From positions 283,402-347,401 of the forward strand of contig NZ_FQYU01000001.1 in assembly GCF_900141855.1 (NCBI RefSeq): a stretch of DNA of 64,000 nucleotides, given 5' to 3'. Below are positions 43,945 to 52,983 of the stretch, piece by piece. Both the position numbers and the translations under genes were made by a program. The notes under the pieces are model-generated. The model saw only the letters and a list, made by a program, of their open reading frames with translations. It was not told the origin of the DNA and did not search any database. The first letter of the stretch is position 1; each line of letters starts with the position of its first letter. Origin of the DNA: Pseudozobellia thermophila (GTDB lineage: Bacteria > Bacteroidota > Bacteroidia > Flavobacteriales > Flavobacteriaceae).

Positions 43945-46900
43945 ATGAAAAAACCACTACTTCTGACAATCTTTGCTGTTCTGGCAAGTATTGTCGCTCG
44001 TTCACAAACCACCTTTCAAGGTTCGGTTCTTGACGAGAGCAATGTTCCACTACCCGGTGCTTCGGTAGTTATCAAAGGAAGCGCAACAGGTGTAGCCACC
44101 GATTTCGACGGTAACTTCGAGATTACCCTCCCCACCGGCAACGAAGTACTTTTAGTGTCATATATTGGCTATCTTCCGTCGGAATTTGATACCACAGGAA
44201 AAACTACGGGCATCATTACCCTACAACCCGACTCGCAACAATTGGATGAGGTTGTGGTAACCGCCCTAGGTATCGAACGCCAGAAAAAATCATTGGGTTA
44301 CGCCTCCCAGGAGCTCGGTACTGACGAGGTTACCCAGGCCAGGGAACCCAATTTGCTCAACAGTATTTCGGGCAAGGTGGCCGGCCTTCAGGTAACCAAT
44401 AGTCCAACAGGTCTGGGCGGATCGGCAAGGGTCTCCATTCGCGGCGATGCCTCCTTGAACATCAATGGCAACTCTCCCCTCTTTATCATCGACGGAACGC
44501 CCATTAGCAATGAAATTGTGGGATCAAGTGGCTCAGGTACCCAAAGTGTTGACTACGGAAACGGTGCTTCGGAAATCAATCCCCAGGACATCGAATCGAT
44601 GAACGTATTAAAAGGTCCTGCCGCCGCAGCCCTATACGGGTCACGTGCAGCCAACGGGGCAATCATCATAACCACGAAAAAAGGGAAATTGCAAAGTTCA
44701 AAGCTCGGGATTACCATCAATTCAGGGGTGACCATAGAAAACATCCTAATGTTGCCCGACTGGCAGAACGAGTATGGCCAAGGAAACAACCAGCAATTCG
44801 AATTTGTCGATGGAAGCGGATCGGGTATCGCCGATGGGGTCGATGAAAGTTGGGGGCCCCGTTTGGATACCGGACTTATGATCCCCCAATTCGATTCGCC
44901 CAGGGCTGACGGCACAAGGGGGGGCGACACCTTTGTCAGCGACGCTCCCATTACTCCTACGCCCTGGGTCTCGAACCCCGACAACACAAAGGACTTTTTC
45001 GAGACCGGTATAACCAAGACCAATAGCATTGCCTTTTCCAAATCGGGTGAAATGGGAAATATGCGCCTATCTTACCAAAACCTCGACCAAGAAGGCACTT
45101 TGCCCAATACCGATTTAAAACGAAATAGTTTAAGCTTCACCGGAAGCCTCAACCTGAGCGACAAATTAAAGGTAAACGCGAATTTGAACTACGTGAAAAC
45201 CGATAGCGACAACAGGCCTGCCGTCGGTTACGGCACAGAAAGTATCATGTACCTATTTATCTGGTACGGAAGACAGCTGAACACCAAAAACCTGAGGGAT
45301 TACTGGCAACCTGGCCTAGAGGGCATCCAACAGTTCAACTACAATTACAATTATCACGACAACCCTTACTTTACCATGTACGAAAACACAAATGCCCAAG
45401 ACAAGGATCGTGTGTTCGGCAATGTAAGCTTAACCTATGACATTAACGATAACTTCAGTTTCCTGTTAAGGAGCGGCCGGGATTTCTACCGCGACTTCAG
45501 GATCAGGAAAAGGGCCTTTAGCACCCAGCGATTCCCCTTTGGAACCTATCAGGAAGACGATGTGTTCTTTGAGGAGAGCAATACCGATTTTTTATTGACC
45601 TACGACAATACCTTCGATGAAAAATGGAACGTTAACCTCTCCGTCGGGGGCAACCAACTGCGCCAAAGACAGGATTTCAAAAAAAGTGTGGCCCCACAGC
45701 TCATCAACCCTGGGGTATATTCGTTCAACAACAGTAGGCAAGCGGTGCAAATTAATTCGGACAACTACTCCAAGCGAATAAACAGCCTTTACGGCTATGC
45801 GCGTTTTGCCTACGACAACTTGTTGTTTTTAGACGTCACCGGTAGAAACGACTGGTCTAGCACCCTGCCCTCTGACAACAATTCCTATTTCTATCCCTCG
45901 GCCACTTTAAGCGCCGTGATTAGCGATACGTTCGAAAGCCCGGATTGGCTGACCTTCCTCAAGTTAAGGGCCGCCTATGCCGAAGTGGGCAACGATACCG
46001 ACCCCTATCGCTTGAGAAGCTTTTACCAGAACGAAACCTCCTTTGACGACTCAACGCCCATTTTGACGGAGTCGGCCTTGATTCCCAACGCCGACCTAAA
46101 ACCCGAAATTACCGGATCGTATGAGTTCGGATTGGATCTACGCCTCTTCCAGAACAGGGCCAACTTTGACCTGACCTATTACGACAGCTCTACCAGAAAC
46201 CAGATAATCAATATCAGCACCGATATAGCCAGTGGCTATTCCAGCCAGTTGATCAACGCCGGAGAGGTACGTAATTACGGCTTTGAGGCCATCGCCAATT
46301 TTATTCCCATAGTAAACGATAACTTCAAATGGAGCACCACATTCAATTTCGCGACCAATAAAAGTGAGGTTAAGGACTTGGGCGGTGTAGACTTTACCTT
46401 AACGGAGGCCAACGGAGCTTACATTCAAGCCAGGGAAGGCGGCTCGATCAGTGCGATTTACGGAAGGGGCTTTCAAAGGGTAACCGATGAAGACAGTCCG
46501 TATTTCGGTCAAATGATAGTCAACAATCAAGGTATACCGGTCCGCACCGACGATTTGGTCTACCAGGGCGATTATGCCCCAGATTTTACGCTGGGCATAC
46601 AGAACTCCTTTAAGTACAAAAATATCGACCTTGGGTTTTTGGTCGATACCAGGCAGGGCGGTATCGTGGTCTCCAGGACAAAGACCATTGGCAGCACTTC
46701 GGGGCAGTTAAAGGAAACCTTGGAAGGGAGGGAAACAGGTATCGTTGCCGAGGGTGTCATCAATACGGGTAGCGATGAAAACCCTGTCTACGTTGAAAAC
46801 ACCATCAATGTCGACGCGCGTACCTACAACAACCGATATTACGAAAGGGACAATGTCGAAGCCGCAAAATACGATGCCTCCTATACCAAGTTGAGGGAAG

Positions 46901-47121
46901 CGACCTTAGGCTATTCCTTCCCCCGGAAAATAACCGACAGGTTGTCCCTTTCCTCCTTGCGTCTCTCCCTAACGGGCCGAAACCTGTTGCTATGGACGGA
47001 CAACCCACATTTCGACCCTGAAACGGTAGGTGTTTCCGGCGGAACGCTGCAACCCGGTATAGAGAACATGTCTTACCCAAGCACCCGTTCGTTTACGTTC
47101 AACCTACAATTAAGCTTCTAA
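43945..47121 (+). CDS. SusC/RagA-type TonB-linked outer-membrane porin
   Basis: The 1058-aa protein has signal peptide LLLTIFAVLASIVARSQ. A carboxypeptidase-regulatory-like domain (about 22-105) and the linker LDEVVVTALGIERQKKSLGYA precede a plug with LFIIDGTPISNE, QDIESMNVLKGPAAAALYGSRAANG and IIITTKKG. A large barrel ends in STRSFTFNLQLSF. The SusD partner follows after 28 bp. It imports ligands bound by SusD through the outer membrane with TonB energy. The downstream genes suggest a phosphonate- or phosphoester-bearing glycan, lipid or oligomer instead of a plain polysaccharide; no glycoside hydrolase is encoded in this operon. Confidence 0.94.
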   Translation: MKKPLLLTIFAVLASIVARSQTTFQGSVLDESNVPLPGASVVIKGSATGVATDFDGNFEITLPTGNEVLLVSYIGYLPSEFDTTGKTTGIITLQPDSQQLDEVVVTALGIERQKKSLGYASQELGTDEVTQAREPNLLNSISGKVAGLQVTNSPTGLGGSARVSIRGDASLNINGNSPLFIIDGTPISNEIVGSSGSGTQSVDYGNGASEINPQDIESMNVLKGPAAAALYGSRAANGAIIITTKKGKLQSSKLGITINSGVTIENILMLPDWQNEYGQGNNQQFEFVDGSGSGIADGVDESWGPRLDTGLMIPQFDSPRADGTRGGDTFVSDAPITPTPWVSNPDNTKDFFETGITKTNSIAFSKSGEMGNMRLSYQNLDQEGTLPNTDLKRNSLSFTGSLNLSDKLKVNANLNYVKTDSDNRPAVGYGTESIMYLFIWYGRQLNTKNLRDYWQPGLEGIQQFNYNYNYHDNPYFTMYENTNAQDKDRVFGNVSLTYDINDNFSFLLRSGRDFYRDFRIRKRAFSTQRFPFGTYQEDDVFFEESNTDFLLTYDNTFDEKWNVNLSVGGNQLRQRQDFKKSVAPQLINPGVYSFNNSRQAVQINSDNYSKRINSLYGYARFAYDNLLFLDVTGRNDWSSTLPSDNNSYFYPSATLSAVISDTFESPDWLTFLKLRAAYAEVGNDTDPYRLRSFYQNETSFDDSTPILTESALIPNADLKPEITGSYEFGLDLRLFQNRANFDLTYYDSSTRNQIINISTDIASGYSSQLINAGEVRNYGFEAIANFIPIVNDNFKWSTTFNFATNKSEVKDLGGVDFTLTEANGAYIQAREGGSISAIYGRGFQRVTDEDSPYFGQMIVNNQGIPVRTDDLVYQGDYAPDFTLGIQNSFKYKNIDLGFLVDTRQGGIVVSRTKTIGSTSGQLKETLEGRETGIVAEGVINTGSDENPVYVENTINVDARTYNNRYYERDNVEAAKYDASYTKLREATLGYSFPRKITDRLSLSSLRLSLTGRNLLLWTDNPHFDPETVGVSGGTLQPGIENMSYPSTRSFTFNLQLSF

Positions 47122-47149
47122 AGTAGTATACCAAAATAATTAAAGCACT

Positions 47150-48703
47150 ATGAAAAATATCGTATTAGTACTCGCCTCCTTGATGATGGCCGTAAGCTGT
47201 ACAGAAGATTTTGAAGAGTTAAACATCAATCCCAACTATCCCGCATCGGCGCAACCCGAACTACTGCTGCCCGGGGTGCAAAGGGAAATGGCCTACAATT
47301 GGGGCGATCAAGGTTGGGAAGAGGGTTTTACCGTGGTTCAATACGGTGCCCGATTGCAATTTACCAGTGGCGACACATACAACTGGTCTCCCTCGGGCGA
47401 CCCCTATGACGATGCCTACGCATCGCTCAGGGATGTAGAGAACATCCTCAGGGACACCAAAGAAGTGCCCGAGGCACAGAACTACTATGGGGTCGGTCTC
47501 ATAATGAAATCGTGGATCTATTCCTACCTGACCGATGCCTATGGCGATGTGCCCTACTCCGAAGCCACACAGGGCATCAGTGACGGAAACATTACCCCGG
47601 TTTTTGACAGACAGGAAGACATCTACGATGGAATGCTCACCGACCTTGAGACCGCGAATACCATTTTGGCCGGGCAAAGCAATATTTCAGGTGATATCTT
47701 TTATGATGGCGATATCCAAAAATGGCAAAAATTCGCAAACTCTTTACGATTACGCCTTTTAATGCGCATAAGCAACGTGGCCAATGCCAAAGCGGTTGCG
47801 GGCATGCAACAAATTATCGGCGACCCCTCCAAATATCCGATCTTCGAAAGTAACGACGACATGGCCTTCGTTCAGTGGAACGCCCTTAACCCCCAGCCCA
47901 AATACGACACAAGGTCGGGAAGTTTTGACGAGGTTCGTTTGAGCCAAACCTTGGAAAGAAGACTAAAGGAATTGAACGATACCCGCTTGGTGGTTTTTGC
48001 GCAGCCCACCACCGATTCCGGCAAGGGGATCTACTCCGACAATTTTGACGATTATGTCGGGATGCCCAACGGTTTGGACGATGAGGCGGCCCTTGGGTAC
48101 AGCCCCAGTGGCAACCCCGAGGAATCGGGATCAAATTATATTTCAAGATTGGGGATATTGTTGGCTTGCAGGGCCTGCGACCCCGAACAAGCGTCGGCTA
48201 CGGCCTCACAGACCATAATCATGGGTTATTCCGAACTTCAGTTCATTCTTGCCGAAGCAAGGGAAAAAGGTTGGATAACTGTGGGCGATGCCGCAACCTA
48301 CTACGAAAATGGCATCAAGGCCTCCTTTGAATACTACACCCAGCGCGTAATGGCCGGAGGGTGGTCGGAAATTGCCACTGCCATGCAAGAAACCGATCTT
48401 GATGCCTACCTTGCCCAAGAAAAAGTGGCCTACGCCGGAACTACCGATGATAAATTGGCAAAAATAGCCCTGCAAAAATGGATTTCCCTATTCTATACCG
48501 GATTTGAAGGGTGGTCCGATTGGCGCAGGACCGGAATGCCCGAGGTGGTTCCTGGTCCCGATTCCGCAAATGATATGATGGTGCCCGTACGTTTTCAATA
48601 TCCGAACTCCGTAAAGTCTACCAACAACGCCAATTACGAGGCGGCCGTACAACAGATGGGACCCGATAATATCAATACAAAACTTTGGTGGGATGTTGAC
48701 TAG
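47150..48703 (+). CDS. SusD/RagB-type outer-membrane lipoprotein
   Basis: The 517-aa protein has lipobox MAVSC (Cys17), followed at once by TEDFEELNINPNYP, typical of the SusD-and-RagB group. Helical TPR-like elements follow, such as YYGVGLIMKSWIYSYLTDAYGDVPYSEA and FILAEAREKGWI, and the end WSDWRRTGMPEVV is conserved. It caps the SusC barrel and binds the ligand at the cell surface. The next gene starts inside its stop region with an 11-bp overlap, so this operon is tightly coupled. Confidence 0.94.
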   Translation: MKNIVLVLASLMMAVSCTEDFEELNINPNYPASAQPELLLPGVQREMAYNWGDQGWEEGFTVVQYGARLQFTSGDTYNWSPSGDPYDDAYASLRDVENILRDTKEVPEAQNYYGVGLIMKSWIYSYLTDAYGDVPYSEATQGISDGNITPVFDRQEDIYDGMLTDLETANTILAGQSNISGDIFYDGDIQKWQKFANSLRLRLLMRISNVANAKAVAGMQQIIGDPSKYPIFESNDDMAFVQWNALNPQPKYDTRSGSFDEVRLSQTLERRLKELNDTRLVVFAQPTTDSGKGIYSDNFDDYVGMPNGLDDEAALGYSPSGNPEESGSNYISRLGILLACRACDPEQASATASQTIIMGYSELQFILAEAREKGWITVGDAATYYENGIKASFEYYTQRVMAGGWSEIATAMQETDLDAYLAQEKVAYAGTTDDKLAKIALQKWISLFYTGFEGWSDWRRTGMPEVVPGPDSANDMMVPVRFQYPNSVKSTNNANYEAAVQQMGPDNINTKLWWDVD

Positions 48704-50363
48704 ACCAACTTCGATCAAGTTTGCAACTATGGCCATAGCATTTTTAATGCTATGGTCAATCTGTATCAGTGCCCAAAAGGTTCCAACGGAGGAAATAGAA
48801 CATGTGGTCGTGATAGGTTTTGACGGACTAAGCCCTGACGGGCTCCAACATGCCAGAACCCCTACCTTTGACAAAATCATAGCCGAAGGGGCATCGACCA
48901 TGCACGCAAGGGCTGTATTGCCCACCAGTTCAAGCACGAATTGGGCCTCTATGATCATGGGGGCCGGCCCCGAACAACACGGGATCACGTCGAATGCCTG
49001 GCAACGCGATAACTTTACCCTGCCTGCCGTAACCCAGAGTGAAGACTTTCTTTTTCCTACTATTTTTAAGTTGGTCGACCAGAAATTTCCAAAGGCCGCG
49101 ATAGGAGCCATTTACCATTGGGGCGGGTTTGGCCGCTTGTTCGAGAAAAGCGCGGTAGACTATGACGTTAACCCCGAAAGCGAAGACGAAACGGCCAAGG
49201 TCGCCAGCGATTACATCCGATCCAAGAGGGCCATGCTCACCTTTATCCATTTTGACCATGTGGATCACGCAGGTCATGAATACGGCCATGGCACACCCCG
49301 GTATTACGAGTCGGTGGAAAAGGCGGACAGCCTTCTAAAAGAAATTTTCACGGCCATTGAAGCGGCCGATATTTCCGGGAAGACCCTCGTTATCATCAGT
49401 GCCGACCACGGCGGCCTCGGCACGGGACACGGGGGCGAATCACTTCAGGAAGCCGAGATACCATTTATCGTTTGGGGGCCTTCGGTCAAAAAGGGCTATA
49501 CCATTGCGCATCCGGTATATCAGTACGACAATGCCGCAACGGTTGCCTTCGCCCTGGGAATTAAACCGCCCCACGCCTGGATCGGCAAACCTGTCAAGTC
49601 TGTTTTTAACGGGTTTGAATACCACGACGGGTATCCTACCTTAATCCAGTTAAAGGCCCCGACCATTTATCCCAGTGCCGAAGGTTACAGAAAGGCCGGT
49701 GGTCTGTTCAACGACAAATGCGAGGTAAGGATGGAGAACCCCAACGAAGAAGGCGAAATTCGCTATACCCTTGACGGCCACTTTCCGACCGGAGCATCCA
49801 ACCTCTATCAAAAACCGTTTCATTTAACTGAAAATACCGTAGTAAAAAGCGCTATTTTTAAAAACGGCAAAATCAGAAGCCAAGTGGGCGAGGCTTACTT
49901 TAGGGTCAAGGCCGTAAACGCACCAAAACCGGTACGATATGAAATTTTTTATTTGAACGGCTTAAAATTTATTCCTGAATTGAACAATAAGAAAGCGAAC
50001 ATCACCGGTCATTGTTTCGAGATCACCTCTGACGAAATAAGAGACCGGATCAAGGCAAATACGGCCGTTCGATTCACCTCCCTGCTTGAAATCAAGAAGG
50101 AAGGCACCTACAAACTCTATACCCGGTCAGATGACGGCAGTAAGCTATTCATAGATGGTAAGCCCGTGGTCGATAATGATGGTGACCACGCCGTAAAGGA
50201 AATCGGCGGGCAGGTAAAGTTAGACCCCGGACTACATCAACTTGAGGTACTCTGGTTCAATGGGGAGGGAGATGGCTGGCTGGATGTTTTTATGGAGTCG
50301 ACCACGTTGACAAAGCAAATATTGCCAAGTTCGATGCTAAAAAACCAAGTCAATGGCAATTAG
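48693..50363 (+). CDS. Exported type I phosphodiesterase (alkaline phosphatase superfamily) with PA14-like domain
   Basis: The 556-aa protein has an N-terminal signal (MAIAFLMLWSICISAQ). The catalytic domain (about 35-320) carries VIGFDGLSPDG (Asp44) and a nucleophile region PTSSSTNWASMIMGAGPEQHG, where Ser80 stands at the usual Thr/Ser position. IHFDHVDHAGHEYGHG and ISADHGGLGTGHGG give the metal ligands. A chitobiase-like C-terminal module (about 345-410, EGEIRYTLDGHFPTGAS) and a PA14-like domain (about 425-540, YKLYTRSDDGSKLFIDGK) follow. Relatives cleave phosphodiesters and phosphonate monoesters. PA14 suggests sugar-bearing ligands. It overlaps SusD by 11 bp. Confidence 0.88.
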   Translation: MLTRPTSIKFATMAIAFLMLWSICISAQKVPTEEIEHVVVIGFDGLSPDGLQHARTPTFDKIIAEGASTMHARAVLPTSSSTNWASMIMGAGPEQHGITSNAWQRDNFTLPAVTQSEDFLFPTIFKLVDQKFPKAAIGAIYHWGGFGRLFEKSAVDYDVNPESEDETAKVASDYIRSKRAMLTFIHFDHVDHAGHEYGHGTPRYYESVEKADSLLKEIFTAIEAADISGKTLVIISADHGGLGTGHGGESLQEAEIPFIVWGPSVKKGYTIAHPVYQYDNAATVAFALGIKPPHAWIGKPVKSVFNGFEYHDGYPTLIQLKAPTIYPSAEGYRKAGGLFNDKCEVRMENPNEEGEIRYTLDGHFPTGASNLYQKPFHLTENTVVKSAIFKNGKIRSQVGEAYFRVKAVNAPKPVRYEIFYLNGLKFIPELNNKKANITGHCFEITSDEIRDRIKANTAVRFTSLLEIKKEGTYKLYTRSDDGSKLFIDGKPVVDNDGDHAVKEIGGQVKLDPGLHQLEVLWFNGEGDGWLDVFMESTTLTKQILPSSMLKNQVNGN

Positions 50364-51621
50364 GTCGTCCTTACTTTTAAGCTTGCTCTTTCAAGCGTGT
50401 ATCCTATGGGCCCAAAACGGGCGACAGTTGCCTTCATGGGAAAAGGGAATGCTCGACATTCACCATATCAATACCGGTCGGGGCGATGCCGCATTTGCCA
50501 TTTTACCGGACGGAACGACCCTTTTGATCGATGCCGGCGATATGTCGGAAACCCGTAAGAGAACCCTTTCGGCACGTAACGCCAAATTGGTTCCCGACCG
50601 TTCAAAAACGGCTATGGAATGGCTTGTTGACTACATCTGGCAATTTCACCCAAAAAGAGAAAAGGCCCATTTAGACTATGCAATGATCACCCATTACCAC
50701 GACGACCATTTCGGCGAAATGGATTCGGTACGAAAAACCGTTCTACCGGGCAACTATGCATTAACCGGATTGGTCGAAGTGGGCCACTACCTCCCGATCA
50801 AAACCGTTATAGACCGGGGAAGCTCGTTTCCCATTGATTTGAAAGACCCCATCATACAGGAAAAACTCGCAAAAAATGACAAGTATGGAATGATTGCGAC
50901 CTTGACCAATTATTGGAAATTTATCGACTACCATTCAAAAACCAACGGTATGGTACACGAGAGACTGCTTGCAGGAAGGCGAAATCAAATACGGTTGAAA
51001 AAGGAGCCCGAAGATTTTCCCGGCTTCAGCATAAGGAACATTGCGGTAAACGGTTCCATTTGGTCAGGTGAAAAAGATCGAACCTATTCGCTCTTTTCTC
51101 CCGGGGAATATCCAGGCGAGAACCCCCTGAGCACCTGCATCAAAATCTCATACGGCGACTTTGACTACTTTACGGGTGGGGACATAAGCGGCATCGGCCC
51201 TTTTGGCAACTCCGACCCCAATTCGGTAGAGTCGCATGTCGCCCCGGTTGTAGGCCCCGTGGATGTGGCCACCCTGAACCATCACGGCAATCGCGACTCG
51301 CAGAACATCGAATATGTCCGTACCCTACGGCCCAGGGTCTGGATCCAGCAAAACTGGTCTTCCGACCATCCGGGCGAGGAAGTCTTGCGTAGGATCACCT
51401 CCAAGGAACTATACCCCGGAAATCGGGATATTTTTTCAACGGTAATGCTCCAACCCCTAAAAGAGGTCATCGGCGAACGGTTGGACGAGTATAAAAGTCA
51501 GAACGGCCACATCGTCGTTCGCGTTTTAAGGGGTGGAAAGAGCTATAAAATCTTTATCTTGGACGATAAGAGCCCCGACAGGGAAATAATTGCCAATTAC
51601 GGACCGTACAATGCACGATAG
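50353..51621 (+). CDS. Exported metallo-beta-lactamase-fold hydrolase (ComEC-like)
   Basis: The 422-aa protein has a signal peptide (LLLSLLFQACILWAQ). The metal motif is ITHYHDDHFGEMD (His114, His116, Asp118, His119), with HHINTGRGDAAFAILPDG just before. This arrangement resembles the soluble hydrolase domain of ComEC/Rec2. ATLNHHGNRDSQN supplies further histidines. It has none of the competence membrane domains. A phosphodiesterase or nuclease-like activity in the periplasm is plausible, and PhnP shows that this fold can serve phosphonate pathways. The precise substrate is unknown. It overlaps both neighbours by 11 bp. Confidence 0.82.
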   Translation: MAIRSSLLLSLLFQACILWAQNGRQLPSWEKGMLDIHHINTGRGDAAFAILPDGTTLLIDAGDMSETRKRTLSARNAKLVPDRSKTAMEWLVDYIWQFHPKREKAHLDYAMITHYHDDHFGEMDSVRKTVLPGNYALTGLVEVGHYLPIKTVIDRGSSFPIDLKDPIIQEKLAKNDKYGMIATLTNYWKFIDYHSKTNGMVHERLLAGRRNQIRLKKEPEDFPGFSIRNIAVNGSIWSGEKDRTYSLFSPGEYPGENPLSTCIKISYGDFDYFTGGDISGIGPFGNSDPNSVESHVAPVVGPVDVATLNHHGNRDSQNIEYVRTLRPRVWIQQNWSSDHPGEEVLRRITSKELYPGNRDIFSTVMLQPLKEVIGERLDEYKSQNGHIVVRVLRGGKSYKIFILDDKSPDREIIANYGPYNAR

Positions 51622-52966
51622 ATCTCAAAAAATAGGCCTGAACAAACGTACCGAGGGCGACATCAACTTTTCGCCCGCCAGGGACAAGTGGCTAAACGAA
51701 GAAGTGCCCCCCGCCTCCCGGGAGCTCTTGGAAAAGGATGCCCGTTTTTTTCTGCACCAATCGCTTTCTACCCCTTGTTTGGACGTGCTAAAAGATTGCG
51801 AAGGCCCCTCTATCGAAAGCCTGTCGGGAAAGAAGTACCTCGACTTTCACGGCAACAACGTACATCAAATCGGGTTTTCACACCCCAAACTGGTTGAAAG
51901 ACTCACCGGGCAACTGCAGTCGCTCACCTTCTCTACCCGAAGGTATACCAATGAAAATGCCATTCAGTTTGCCGAAAAACTGGCCTCATTGCTCCCCTCC
52001 GACCTCAACCGAACCTTAATGACCCCAAATGGCAGTTCTGCCATTGGTATTGCCCTTAAACTGGCAAGGGCGGTAACCGGAAAATTTAAGGTGGTTTCTT
52101 TTTGGGACTCCTTTCACGGGGCCTCCTTAGATGCCATAAGCGTCGGGGGCGAAGCCGTTTTCAGGGAGTACATGGGGCCGCTCATGCCGGGGGTGGAGCG
52201 CATTCCGCCTCCCGTTTCGTACCGCGGTATATTCGAGGGCGACGAAGGCAAGTGCCTTGAACACCTCGAGTATGTTTTCGCCAAGGAGGGGGACATCGGT
52301 GCATTTCTGGCAGAGACCATTAGAAACACCGATGTTCAAATTCCCTCGAAAAATTTCTGGCAAGAGGCCCGGGCCCTATGCGATAAGTACGGGGTGCTGT
52401 TGATCCTCGATGAGATACCGATCGCCCTCGGAAGAACCGGAAAAATGTTCGCCTTCGAACACTTCGATATCGAACCCGATATTCTTTGTCTGGGAAAGGG
52501 CCTCGGAGGAGGCATCTTTCCGCAAGCGGCCATGGTCACCCGGGACGCCTACAACCGTTTCGGCGATATTTCACTGGGCCACTATACGCACGAAAAGAGC
52601 CCGATGGGCGCACTTGCCGCCCTTACCACCATTGAAATTATCGAGGAAGAAAAATTAGTGGAAAAATCAATTGAAGATGCCCAATTTATGAAAGCGGAGC
52701 TGGGCAGGCTTCAAGACAGGTACGACATTATCGGCGACGTCCGAGGTGCCGGGCTCCTATGGGGCCTAGAGCTCGTAAAGGACCGACGCAGCAAAGAGAA
52801 AGCCATTCTCGAGGCCGAAAAGGTAATGTACCACTGCCTAAGGGAAGGACTTAGCTTTAAGGTATCGGCCGGAAACGTGCTTCAACTGGCCCCTGCCTTG
52901 ACCGTCACCCGAAACGAATTGCACCGAGCATTGACGATAATAGAAAACGCCATAAACCAATTGTAA
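51611..52966 (+). CDS. pbfA: (R)-1-hydroxy-2-aminoethylphosphonate ammonia-lyase, PbfA type
   Basis: This 451-aa class III aminotransferase-fold PLP enzyme has the PLP aspartate in LLILDEIP (Asp267) and the PLP lysine in CLGKGLGGG (Lys296). The opening EGDINFSPARDKWL, FFLHQSLSTPCLDVL and DFHGNNVHQIGFSHP match what I know of PbfA, which turns (R)-1-hydroxy-2-aminoethylphosphonate into phosphonoacetaldehyde plus ammonia. I chose ATG 51611 over TTG 51590 because it repeats the 11-bp overlap geometry of the two junctions upstream. It has no signal peptide. Its product would feed the HAD enzyme encoded at 42377. Confidence 0.87.
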   Translation: MHDRSQKIGLNKRTEGDINFSPARDKWLNEEVPPASRELLEKDARFFLHQSLSTPCLDVLKDCEGPSIESLSGKKYLDFHGNNVHQIGFSHPKLVERLTGQLQSLTFSTRRYTNENAIQFAEKLASLLPSDLNRTLMTPNGSSAIGIALKLARAVTGKFKVVSFWDSFHGASLDAISVGGEAVFREYMGPLMPGVERIPPPVSYRGIFEGDEGKCLEHLEYVFAKEGDIGAFLAETIRNTDVQIPSKNFWQEARALCDKYGVLLILDEIPIALGRTGKMFAFEHFDIEPDILCLGKGLGGGIFPQAAMVTRDAYNRFGDISLGHYTHEKSPMGALAALTTIEIIEEEKLVEKSIEDAQFMKAELGRLQDRYDIIGDVRGAGLLWGLELVKDRRSKEKAILEAEKVMYHCLREGLSFKVSAGNVLQLAPALTVTRNELHRALTIIENAINQL

Positions 52967-52983
52967 ACCAAAACCCACCAAAA

